64,000 bases of DNA from Leptolinea tardivitalis (lineage in GTDB: Bacteria; Chloroflexota; Anaerolineae; Anaerolineales; Anaerolineaceae), in the NCBI RefSeq assembly GCF_001050275.1, contig NZ_BBYA01000012.1, positions 152,542 to 216,541 of the forward strand. Direction: 5' to 3'. The position numbers and the translations under genes were made by a program. Below, one piece after another: positions 10,001 through 17,525 of this stretch (within the stretch, counting starts at the first letter, position 1; the number at the start of each line of letters is the position of its first letter). The notes under the pieces are model-generated. The model saw only the letters and a list, made by a program, of their open reading frames with translations. It did not search any database and was not told the DNA's origin.

Positions 10001-12493
10001 CATCGAAGCTTCATCCAGAACTGCCAGAGCTACTTCCGGTCTGTTCAACGCGAGCGCTGTACGACCAAGCCCGCCTTGTGCAATCCATTTGTTTTCATCT
10101 TGTTTTGAAGAAGAAATATCTACAGCTGTCTTGAACTCATTGAAGGCATCATCCAGGTTCCCCATAGCATATTGCAGAGCACCAAGGATTAGGTGTCCGC
10201 GTACAGAATCTGGTTTTTTAGTCAATAAAGAAGAAATGATCTGTGCCGTCTCAGCAAGATTTATGTTTGGACGAGATTTTCCTTCAACAACCAGGGAATC
10301 CAGTTTTGATTCCATTTGAGCAAGGCAAAGATTAACTGCGGCTTCTTCATCAGAAGCATCTTTTCGTACTACGACTTTCAGCGCATCGATGGATTTTTGA
10401 TAATCCCCGGTTTCATTAAGTAGAATACCGTGTATTCGCGCGAGATAAGTTTCTTCCGGCCAGCGTTTTCGAATATTTCCAAGTAATTCGAGTGCCTCAT
10501 CTTTATGTCCGAGTGTTAATAACGCATTGACCAACATCGTGGCAACTTCAAGGTTTTCCGGTTGTAAACTTGCCGCCAGGCGCAGATGAGGAAGTGCTTC
10601 TGAAGGTCGGCCGGTTTCCATACTCAACAGGGCTAATTCAAGGTTTATTTCAGAAGAATCAGGCAATGAAAATGATGCCGATCTTAGTGTTTCATACGCC
10701 TTTTGTAAATCACCGTTAGCCTTTTGGAACCGTGATAAAGCCAGCCAACCCTCGTTAAAATCAGGATTCAAAAGAACAGATTTCTGCAAATTTTCAAATG
10801 CAGTTTCTTTGTCGCCCAATTCCGCCGCTGATTGACCTAAATAGCAACAGGCGATTCCATTGAACGGATCTTTATCTACCACAGTCTTGCACATTTCCAA
10901 TGATTCAGCGTATTTACCGGCTTGAAATGCAGCTTTTGCCAGATGAATTTGATCATCGGTTTGAGGTTCTTCCGATAACGCGAGAACTTTCTGCCATTCC
11001 CCCATCGCATTTTCATATTGCCCGTTGGTTTCATGCAGTCGAGCCAATAACCGCCGATTTGTCACATCATTTGGATTCAGCGATACAGCAAGAGCAAGAG
11101 ATTTAGCCGCCTGTTCCGGTTTATCATTTCGTTTGAATAAATCACCTATCAGACCCAACAGACGAGCATTTGTAGGCTGAAACCGAAGGAACCATTCAGC
11201 TGCCATACCAGCTTCTTTTAGATAATTCAATGTAATTAATAGATCAATAAATTCTTCCGGCTGCCAGTTGACAAGAAATTTCGGGCTGTAGTCAGCTTTG
11301 GAATTACTGATAAATTGCATAAAAGCTTGAATAGCTGGGGCAGCCAATTCTCTGGCATGATCAATTTCACCTACAGCTGCCATTCGTGCAGCCTCACGTA
11401 ATGTTTGAAAAGATTGTCCGAACTTGCCCGGAAATCCTTTTGCCCCTGATTTATTCATCCCGGCTGCTGCAGCCAATAATAATTCACCCTGTATTCCGGA
11501 AGAATGACTTATATCGTCCAAATTCGTTTCTTCTGGAATGGGACTGGTATTTTTTTCTGGAATTACTGACTCAATACCAGCCTGTTGCAGGCGTATGCCC
11601 GTATTCAAATATGAAAGAGTGTCCGCCGCAGAATTCAAATATCTGTTGGCTTCAATATGTTTGCCTGCAAGTTGATAGAGCGTCGCCGCCTGTTGAAGCC
11701 TTACTACTTTGGCGGCAACTTGAGGAAGGTCAAGTTCTGAAAGCTCTGTTGCCGCGAAGCCATTCAAAAAACCTGATGTAGTATTGGCAATAATCAATCG
11801 CGCAAGCTGTTCACTTAGTTTTATATCACCACGAAGGGCAAACGATTGCAGCCAATCAATCTGGTTTGAAAGATCAAGACTGATCATCAAACTTGACAAA
11901 AGGTTTATTTTTTCTTTCAACGTTGAAGGTGTAGATAATATGGAATGACTTACCAGATCTCTTCCAAGTTTTCCCCGTAGATTCAACAATTCGTCGTATA
12001 ACGATTCTTCATCAGGGATCAGACCGGCGAGGATAGCTATAATTGTCTGCCATTGTGAAAGTAAATCAACATCTGATTGCGATGGATTTTGCATGATTTC
12101 ATTTGAGAGATTATCCCAGCTTTTAATCAATTTCCGGCGTTCTCTTAAAGCCAGGGCACAATACCCTGCCTGTTGCAATGTCGCAGGTTTTTTCCCAGCC
12201 CGGCACACAATTTCGTATGTCTGGATAGATGTTTGGCGAGTATTTCCATCAAGTCCAACGCTCAGGTTTTTCAGATCTTCTGGTCTTGGTAAAGCCTCAG
12301 ATATGCAAAAAATGGAGGCCGGAGTCCAATCAGAAAGATTTTGCTTTTCCGATGCTTTTAATTTAACAGCCAGGCTGGCTTCCTGAACTGCATTCCAAAC
12401 CAATTCATCCTGCCGGAGAGCGGCTGTAACCACGGCAGCATCTTTTTCGCCAAATAACCGGTTGATTGTGGAAACCATATCAGCAGGTTGCAT
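7070..12493 (-). CDS. Giant tetratricopeptide-repeat protein (1807 aa)
   Basis: A 1807-residue soluble protein with no signal peptide or membrane segment. Residues 1-400 are helical without clear repeats. From about 400 to the C-terminus nearly everything follows the 34-residue TPR pattern (for example YENAMGEWQKVLAL, NHQAIHAFSKAVELDPLNP, YTRADMLRRAVEIDPSN-like units), enough for roughly 30-40 repeats. No enzymatic domain is visible, so it is probably a scaffold or peptide-binding solenoid. It starts 20 nt after the small membrane-protein gene with a weak GGAG and overlaps the peptidase gene by 4 nt. Its consistent partner is therefore likely the TPR-peptidase, perhaps as regulator, adaptor or substrate. 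Function is inferred from context only. Confidence 0.8.
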   Translation of the reverse strand: MQPADMVSTINRLFGEKDAAVVTAALRQDELVWNAVQEASLAVKLKASEKQNLSDWTPASIFCISEALPRPEDLKNLSVGLDGNTRQTSIQTYEIVCRAGKKPATLQQAGYCALALRERRKLIKSWDNLSNEIMQNPSQSDVDLLSQWQTIIAILAGLIPDEESLYDELLNLRGKLGRDLVSHSILSTPSTLKEKINLLSSLMISLDLSNQIDWLQSFALRGDIKLSEQLARLIIANTTSGFLNGFAATELSELDLPQVAAKVVRLQQAATLYQLAGKHIEANRYLNSAADTLSYLNTGIRLQQAGIESVIPEKNTSPIPEETNLDDISHSSGIQGELLLAAAAGMNKSGAKGFPGKFGQSFQTLREAARMAAVGEIDHARELAAPAIQAFMQFISNSKADYSPKFLVNWQPEEFIDLLITLNYLKEAGMAAEWFLRFQPTNARLLGLIGDLFKRNDKPEQAAKSLALAVSLNPNDVTNRRLLARLHETNGQYENAMGEWQKVLALSEEPQTDDQIHLAKAAFQAGKYAESLEMCKTVVDKDPFNGIACCYLGQSAAELGDKETAFENLQKSVLLNPDFNEGWLALSRFQKANGDLQKAYETLRSASFSLPDSSEINLELALLSMETGRPSEALPHLRLAASLQPENLEVATMLVNALLTLGHKDEALELLGNIRKRWPEETYLARIHGILLNETGDYQKSIDALKVVVRKDASDEEAAVNLCLAQMESKLDSLVVEGKSRPNINLAETAQIISSLLTKKPDSVRGHLILGALQYAMGNLDDAFNEFKTAVDISSSKQDENKWIAQGGLGRTALALNRPEVALAVLDEASMSNPKNLTLQHLLVPAYMKANLPQEALITAQHAVEMAPDDVDNLVWYAQVMLETGNKEDAIKTIRRASDGLSGNALSIISLASLAMEVGEPPVVRKALLELNSLPNVSSMDLSQAANIQINLGDYSAASENLIRAIQQSDVINPKWLFELACLQKAMGDSVSAQESIKKAINSDPLSVENWLLQADLFEEQGRHQSSLESLEKAIALSNENGLNGTDETNTVNQIYKKYRGISVADIHARFSHLMYQIGNLTGALVHAEQALEIDPQNLDFRLQAARLAEALLLSDRAETLSEIPGEQQQLLDAEEVDTQDQENAAELLSIKAGKLISEKKIEEAEAIYQQIKRLSPLGFVSENLEIQLSAAHGSQSDMADKIDSHVVQHLLNNKKSKPNLSLSGISIMALEAALSVERWDLALKLASQIVASHPLEPASHLAYARTLVRCGEELLLRKELGLQKHLPSSDVLETVSQEKFETEISAAAKQSTASDISRWQKRGLLLYGGKAGLEKVNMADLKDSDDHAAYLQALRYAGRGEDAIAFGEKVSETPNIMLQMALAYANINPRLGLDICQHMIETTQPSPIYYVVSARLAELSAELGLAVDYLNEAMQFYGDEPAWRAWLSNLLAAQKDYDNAAYQMEEALTLAPESSKNWEALGKLYIHTKQNHQAIHAFSKAVELDPLNPDSLLSLASSYRAAGEIQDALDCIEKAIELNVKPEKALLLRGEISRDLGNLNDSIDYSKRALKANPQSLDAYLFLAQTQRIAGKANEAIATIEQAISSIGANVDLLVEKAKIVHSFRGAREVLPLLQGLASQYPRNGEILGMLAKVQAELGDLQNAEHTALESLKILPHQPDLNLFVGKILRKSGQLDKAAHHFSQAVEQSHMDIEAVIELAQTHQDQREYEKALEAFQMAIQVSPRDIRAYTGAAAIYREVKDYTRAEDMLRRAVEIDPSNLAIRRQLGAVVALNLVHTSQEAKTIA

Positions 12494-12513
12494 ATTTTTC
12501 TCCGCGGAAATAA

Positions 12514-12837
12514 TTAATCAACCAGGGTCAAGATACCCATGGCACATCCGATGGCAACTATCCCTACAATAATGAGAAAAATGCCAATCCCAGAGGTAGT
12601 TTTCACAAGATCGTTCACAGCACCAATCAAAGCCGTTGCATTACCGACCAGACCACTGATCTCCTCTGTCAGACCTTTCTGAGCCAGTGCTGTTGTCTGC
12701 CGGGCAATTGTTCGCAAATCTCCGCCAGCCACTTTGGCAACTAATACAAAAATACCAGATGCAATGGCGAAGATTCCAATTATGAAAAGAAAAACCGCCA
12801 TTCCCATAAAAATGTCTGCGACAGAGAAGATTGACAT
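12514..12837 (-). CDS. Small two-helix membrane protein of the sigma-54 locus
   Basis: 107 residues starting MSIFSVADIFMGM. The frame is open further upstream, but this ATG follows a perfect AGGAGG (12844-12849). Two hydrophobic helices (about residues 9-34 and 82-105) flank a polar segment of about 45 residues rich in Thr, Ala and Gln that looks amphipathic. No known family recognised. It is the first gene after the internal sigma-54 promoter and directly precedes the giant TPR gene. It could anchor the TPR/peptidase proteins to the membrane or form a pore; neither can be shown from sequence. Confidence 0.75.
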   Translation of the reverse strand: MSIFSVADIFMGMAVFLFIIGIFAIASGIFVLVAKVAGGDLRTIARQTTALAQKGLTEEISGLVGNATALIGAVNDLVKTTSGIGIFLIIVGIVAIGCAMGILTLVD

Positions 12838-12843
12838 AAAAAA

Positions 12844-12868
12844 CCTCCTGAATTGCTTTCTCAGGAGG
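12844..12868 (-). promoter_or_regulatory. Hairpin masking the ribosome-binding site, terminator-like
   Basis: On the minus strand CCTCCTGA (12861-12868) pairs perfectly with TCAGGAGG (12844-12851) over a 9-nt loop, followed by TTTTTT and then the ATG. In read-through RNA it would act as an intrinsic terminator and also sequester the Shine-Dalgarno. A transcript from the sigma-54 promoter should start near 12862, inside the left arm, and so could not form the full stem. Confidence 0.7.
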
Positions 12869-12872
12869 ATGA

Positions 12873-12888
12873 TGCAATTATTGTGCCA
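12873..12888 (-). promoter_or_regulatory. Sigma-54 promoter for membrane protein, giant TPR and TPR-peptidase genes
   Basis: Minus-strand TGGCACAATAATTGCA matches the -24/-12 consensus TGGCACRNNNNTTGCW at every specified position. It starts 8 bp after the stop codon of the activator gene. Predicted start of transcription is near 12862, about 25 nt before the ATG. Confidence 0.85.
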
Positions 12889-12895
12889 CAGCTTT

Positions 12896-14065
12896 CTATA
12901 AGCTTTTCCGTATATCCATAGGAAGGTGATTGATATCCAAAACCGGATCATCACAGAACAGCATGGCACGTTCAATATCATGATTCAACTCACGAATATT
13001 CCCCGGCCAATCGTAAGCAATCAATGCCTGCATTGCTTTTGGAGTAATATCGGTGATATTTAATCCCTGACGGGCATTCTGCTCACGCATAAAAAATCCC
13101 ACCAATTCTGGTATATCTTCCTTGCGTTCTCTTAAAGGTGGAAGGTCAAGATCAACCACTTTCAGGCGGTAATACAAGTCTTCGCGGAACTCTCCGTCTT
13201 TCATCATTTTGACCAGATCGCGGTTGGATGCAGATATTACCTGGATATCCACTTTGTTAGTGGTAGTTCCACCTACCCGGCGGATCGCTTTTTCTTCCAC
13301 GGCGCGCAACAGTTTTGATTGGATTTCCAGCGGCATCTTGGATATCTCATCCAGAAATAGAACACCCCCATCGGCTATTTCCATCAGACCATGTTTGCGT
13401 GTATCTGCGCCTGTAAAAGCACCTTTTTCATAACCAAATAGTTCAGATTCCAGAACAGTTGGTTGGATGGCCGCACAATTAATGGCAACAAATTGCTTAT
13501 TTGCCCGTGGTCCGGATTTATGAATAAACTGAGCAAGAACTTCTTTTCCTGTTCCTGTTTCGCCTGTGATGAGCACGGATACTGATGCCTGAGCTGCCCT
13601 TTGAGCATGCTCAATGACAGTCTTCATTTTTTCACTTTTTCCAACAATAAAGTCAATATTTTTTTGTTTCTGCCGCAAATATGCCAGCTCACGGCGCATG
13701 GAAACGATTTCCTGCGCCCGTTCAATCGATTGCTCTAATTGCTGCATTTTCACAGGTTTTGTAAGAAAATCATGTGCGCCATTTTTCATGGCATCTACAG
13801 CCGTTTCAATGTCTCCATAGCCTGTTATTACTATGATAGGTGGTCTGGCTGGCAATGAATCCACTTCATATAAAAGATTTGGGCCATAACCATCGGGCAA
13901 TTGAACATCAAGAAGGATGACATCACCCACACCATTCATGATCAATTCGCGAGCTTCCTTCAAAGTTCCAGCACCGGTGACCTCATAACCTTTGGCTGAA
14001 AGATATTCGCCAATATTCCTTCTCGCGTTTTCTTCATCATCAACGATCAAAACATTTGTACCCAT
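12896..14065 (-). CDS. Sigma-54-dependent response regulator lacking a DNA-binding domain
   Basis: 389 residues, NtrC class. The receiver domain (1-120) has phospho-acceptor Asp53 in LLDVQLPDG and the FLTKP loop. The AAA+ domain (about 138-370) has Walker A GETGTGKE (168-175), the sigma-54 contact loop GAFTGA (215-220), Walker B GGVLFLDE and sensor II WPGNIREL. The protein ends at DIRKSL about 20 residues after the AAA+ C-terminus, so the usual Fis-type helix-turn-helix is absent. Activators of this kind (FlgR of Helicobacter, CtcC of Chlamydia) work from solution without enhancer sites and suit genomes with few sigma-54 targets. It follows the kinase gene by one base and is presumably its partner. 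Confidence 0.92.
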   Translation of the reverse strand: MGTNVLIVDDEENARRNIGEYLSAKGYEVTGAGTLKEARELIMNGVGDVILLDVQLPDGYGPNLLYEVDSLPARPPIIVITGYGDIETAVDAMKNGAHDFLTKPVKMQQLEQSIERAQEIVSMRRELAYLRQKQKNIDFIVGKSEKMKTVIEHAQRAAQASVSVLITGETGTGKEVLAQFIHKSGPRANKQFVAINCAAIQPTVLESELFGYEKGAFTGADTRKHGLMEIADGGVLFLDEISKMPLEIQSKLLRAVEEKAIRRVGGTTTNKVDIQVISASNRDLVKMMKDGEFREDLYYRLKVVDLDLPPLRERKEDIPELVGFFMREQNARQGLNITDITPKAMQALIAYDWPGNIRELNHDIERAMLFCDDPVLDINHLPMDIRKSL

Positions 14066-14066
14066 A

Positions 14067-16013
14067 TCAGTCTCCGCTGCACGCTGGTAAATAAACGTGG
14101 AAGATGGTTCCCCCCGGGAACGATTTTACCGTGATATTGCCCTGATGGGCAGTGACAATTCGTTTTGTTATCGCCAATCCTAAACCTGTACCATGAGATT
14201 TTGTAGTCACAAATGGTTCAAAAATCCGTTCACGAATTTCATCAGGAATTCCAGGTCCGTTATCAGAAACAGTAATCTCCACCTGCGGTCGGTTGGGCAG
14301 ACTGTGGTCTGGATTGACATGAATAGCCAATGTACCACCGTTTTGACTCATAGCATCAATAGCATTGGAAATCAGGTTAGTAAATACCTGTTCAAGAGCT
14401 CTTGGATCACCATTTATCTGTGGCACAGATTGAGACACAGAAAAAAACGGTTGTACATTGACACGGGCCAATCTTGGACGCCATCTATCAAGAATACGTT
14501 GAAGAAACATGATGATATCAATTTTCTCAAGACGTAATTCTTGCGGTTTGGAAAATGCCAGGATGGATTCCATTAGATGATCAAGACGTGTGCAATCACC
14601 CATCATCCGATCCAACACATCCACATTGACATCCTCTTTCGGCAAACGGGCGGAAATCAATTGCAGACCTGTGGAGATATTATTAATTGGATTTCGAACC
14701 TCGTGGGCAAAAATGGCGGTAAATTCTCCCAACAATGCCCTCTGCTCCAATTGTTGACTCCGCAATCTAATCTGTTCATGTTCACTGATATCCCGAATAA
14801 ACATAACGATTCCCAACAGCTCTTTTTCCTTCATAACCGGAACAACCTGGATGTGCGCTGGGAAAGACTGTCCATTACGGCGATGAACGTACACATTTCC
14901 CATATTATGTGTGGGAATACCCTGACAGCAAGATTCCAATACCGTCATCATTCTGTCAGGTCCAATTACAACATTGGAAACAGGTTGGTTTTTTACTTCC
15001 CATGCAGCATACTGAAGCATCCATTCTGCTGCTGGATTAATTTCAACAATATGTAAATCAGGTGATATGAATAAAATACCTTCCTGAGTATGCTCAAATA
15101 CAGTTCCCCGAATATCTGACGTCAATTTCTGTATTTGCACTTCTTTTCTCAGGTTATCAATCAAAATGAAATGTTGTAATGCTGCCGTCAAATGGGCGGA
15201 AAGAACCTGCATTATGTTTTCCAATCGCTCTGCCGGTTGTCCATCCTGGTCACCAACTACTAACAATCCAAACATGGCATTTCTTTGACCTAGTGGAATG
15301 GTAGAGACAAAATTAAGGTTGGCAACCAGGGCAGCCCGCTGTACTTCAGCAATCACTTTCTTGCCAGGTATCCACATTGTTGGTGATGCCAATTGCACCA
15401 AATCGCTTGACGGCAGTATTTCTGGAAAAACTTCTGATTGTTTATTAAAAGAAATTCGGATTAAACGCGGTTGTTGGCTGTCTGCCTTATAAATACAGAT
15501 GTTTTTTGCCCGTGTCATTAATCGGGCAATCTCAAAACCTTTAATTAAGGATTTTTCGAGATTCGGTTCCTCTCTAATCGTTGCCAGATCCATCAATCCT
15601 GTGTAAAGATCTGTTTGCCAAACACCTTGAGATTCTGCATGCTTGGCCTCAGGTACCATTGTTAATAATCCCCAGGTATGTTCAGAATTCAAAAGGGTAC
15701 CTTGGACTATAACTGGGATGGAATTACGCTTTCGACGTGACAGGTTGGCGATTAAGGGTTCCCCAGAAATGAAAAATTCCTGCGAAAAATCAGGCAGTAC
15801 ATCTACAATAGATAATCCGGCCAACTCGATTTGAGAATAAGCCGTTAATTGAATGAAAGCCGGGTTTGATTGATAGATAAAAAGGGTTCTTAAATCCAAA
15901 ACTACGGCCGCATCCGTAAAAGCATTCAATAAGAATGAAAATTCTTGAACACCTGGAATTTTCGGTCGATTTATTGGTGGGGTTGAAAGGTTATTCGTGC
16001 TGGTTTCGCTCAT
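14067..16013 (-). CDS. Cytosolic PAS-GAF-PAS sensor histidine kinase
   Basis: 648 residues from the ATG whose A overlaps the rpoN stop (TGATG); a TTG one codon upstream is less likely. Order: PAS-like domain (25-125), GAF-like domain (about 140-285), second PAS (305-415), HisKA with phospho-acceptor His in FAHEVRNPINN (about 437), and HATPase with N box NLISNAIDAM, G1 DNGPGIP and G2 GTGLGLAI. There are no transmembrane helices, so it reads an internal signal such as redox state or a metabolite. Co-transcription with rpoN and the activator makes a dedicated sigma-54 two-component pathway likely. The ligand is not evident. Confidence 0.92.
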   Translation of the reverse strand: MSETSTNNLSTPPINRPKIPGVQEFSFLLNAFTDAAVVLDLRTLFIYQSNPAFIQLTAYSQIELAGLSIVDVLPDFSQEFFISGEPLIANLSRRKRNSIPVIVQGTLLNSEHTWGLLTMVPEAKHAESQGVWQTDLYTGLMDLATIREEPNLEKSLIKGFEIARLMTRAKNICIYKADSQQPRLIRISFNKQSEVFPEILPSSDLVQLASPTMWIPGKKVIAEVQRAALVANLNFVSTIPLGQRNAMFGLLVVGDQDGQPAERLENIMQVLSAHLTAALQHFILIDNLRKEVQIQKLTSDIRGTVFEHTQEGILFISPDLHIVEINPAAEWMLQYAAWEVKNQPVSNVVIGPDRMMTVLESCCQGIPTHNMGNVYVHRRNGQSFPAHIQVVPVMKEKELLGIVMFIRDISEHEQIRLRSQQLEQRALLGEFTAIFAHEVRNPINNISTGLQLISARLPKEDVNVDVLDRMMGDCTRLDHLMESILAFSKPQELRLEKIDIIMFLQRILDRWRPRLARVNVQPFFSVSQSVPQINGDPRALEQVFTNLISNAIDAMSQNGGTLAIHVNPDHSLPNRPQVEITVSDNGPGIPDEIRERIFEPFVTTKSHGTGLGLAITKRIVTAHQGNITVKSFPGGTIFHVYLPACSGD

Positions 16014-17419
16014 CAAACTCCGGGCGTTGGTCTCCTTAAATGCGCAGGTAAAATCCCTTCCATGGCACGATATTTGGCTACTGTACGACGAGCCACTTGA
16101 TAACCCTGTTCAGATAACAAACCGGCGATTTCGGTATCGCTCAATGACCGTCCCTCTTTCTCAATGATCTCTTTAAGCACTTTGCGGACATTCAGCGATC
16201 GGTCAAAGAACATGGCCAGGGGAACAATCCGTCCGTTCGGTAATTGGACAGCTTTATTTGCCACAGCCCGAGAGATAGTTGATTCATGCACACCTAATTC
16301 CACAGATAGTTGAGCCCGTGTAACAGGTTTCAAATATTTCTCTCCCCGGCAAATAAATGTTCGCTGTAGAGAAGCAACTCGCTGCATCAATCGTGTTATG
16401 GTATGGTTTCTCTGCTGCAAGCATTTCACAAATAACGAGGCACGTTCCAGATCATTTTTCCAATCATCTTTTTTATCTTGATTGGCTTCATGAATGGCAG
16501 AACGAAACATCGGATTTACACGCAACGTTCCATTCAGCGGCATAATAATTTCGATAACAAGCGGTTTGGCCGGGTCATCATTCAAGTATGAGATTAATAT
16601 ATCTGGCCGATGATAAACCTGTGGAGGTGTTTCTGTTGATTGCCGAACATCACCCCAGTGAGAGCGTGCTGGATACGGATTCAGATTTTCACTTATGAAT
16701 GCCACCGTCTGATGTACTGTCCGCAAACTTACCTTGAACGCTCTCGCCAATTCGGCATATTGATGCCGTGATAGGAGATTCATTTCTTTTTCAATCATTG
16801 GCCGGGCAAGCGCAGGAATATCATGGGCCTCACCCAACATATCCAGCTGAACCAGAAGCGCTTCTTGTGGTGAACGCGAACCAACTCCATAAGGTTCTGC
16901 GTGTTGAATTTTCTTTTGAATGGCTTCCACCTTCGCCAGGGGAACATGAAAGTATCGAGCAATTTCAAGTAGTTCTATTGATATAAGTCCATCATCATCC
17001 AGATGGGTTAAGAAATAAGCCGCTATTGCCCGTTCAGACGGATCCAATTCTGAAGCAATTTGACGGAGAACAAACGTAGGAAGATCTTCTACTGTGGATG
17101 AATAATTGTCTTCCGGCATATCTTCAGTGCTGGTTCCCGAGCTAAAATTAAAATCTTCTCTGGGAGAAACGAATACAATGGGTTCTTCTACCGCATCTGA
17201 TTTCGGAGAGCTGCAAGTCGGGCATGCTCCCTGAGGCGGCAAAAGTCTATGACATGTAGGGCACCGGCGTTCTTCAATTAATTCAAGCGCAGGATTTGAA
17301 GCAAGTTCAGATTCAATTTGTTCGCGAAGTTCATCTGCCGTCAGGCTCAATAATGTCATTGTTTGAGCCAGATGAGCGGTCGTTAATGGTCGAAGAGATT
17401 GTTGGTGAGTTTGAAACAT
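16013..17419 (-). CDS. rpoN: RNA polymerase sigma-54 factor with a zinc-ribbon-like insertion
   Basis: 468 residues. Region I is Gln/Leu-rich (MFQTHQQSLRPLTTAHLAQT and LSLTADELREQIESEL); then come the core-binding domain, a region III helix-turn-helix (LGVHESTISRAVANK) and the diagnostic RpoN box ARRTVAKYR (443-451), which reads the -24 element. Unusually, residues 53-69 hold two CPTC pairs (C53, C56, C66, C69) between region I and the core-binding domain, a spacing that fits a zinc knuckle. The gene heads an operon with the kinase and activator. A consensus sigma-54 site upstream suggests positive autoregulation. Confidence 0.95.
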   Translation of the reverse strand: MFQTHQQSLRPLTTAHLAQTMTLLSLTADELREQIESELASNPALELIEERRCPTCHRLLPPQGACPTCSSPKSDAVEEPIVFVSPREDFNFSSGTSTEDMPEDNYSSTVEDLPTFVLRQIASELDPSERAIAAYFLTHLDDDGLISIELLEIARYFHVPLAKVEAIQKKIQHAEPYGVGSRSPQEALLVQLDMLGEAHDIPALARPMIEKEMNLLSRHQYAELARAFKVSLRTVHQTVAFISENLNPYPARSHWGDVRQSTETPPQVYHRPDILISYLNDDPAKPLVIEIIMPLNGTLRVNPMFRSAIHEANQDKKDDWKNDLERASLFVKCLQQRNHTITRLMQRVASLQRTFICRGEKYLKPVTRAQLSVELGVHESTISRAVANKAVQLPNGRIVPLAMFFDRSLNVRKVLKEIIEKEGRSLSDTEIAGLLSEQGYQVARRTVAKYRAMEGILPAHLRRPTPGV

Positions 17420-17464
17420 AGCATCCCTAACCTTCCGATCAGTATATCCTTATATTGTTATATA

Positions 17465-17480
17465 TGCAAGTTTTGTGCCA
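17465..17480 (-). promoter_or_regulatory. Sigma-54 promoter upstream of rpoN
   Basis: Minus-strand TGGCACAAAACTTGCA fits TGGCACRNNNNTTGCW at every specified base. Predicted transcription start is near 17454, about 35 nt before the rpoN ATG. A second, sigma-70-type promoter would be needed for basal expression; TATAAC/TATAAG tracts just downstream might supply it. Confidence 0.8.
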
Positions 17481-17525
17481 GTAACTTTCAGGTACAATCA
17501 TAAATATAGGATTGAATATATATCA

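Noticed and set aside
4233..12493. Type III-E CRISPR TPR-CHAT (Craspase-like) module
   Set aside because: TPR plus caspase fold is similar in outline, but there is no gRAMP/Cas7-11 gene, no CRISPR array and no Cas1/2 in the window, and the peptidase looks more C25-like than CHAT.
12838..12981. Upstream extension (48 codons) of the small membrane protein
   Set aside because: It would overlap the end of the activator gene and the sigma-54 promoter; the ATG at 12837 has a perfect AGGAGG.
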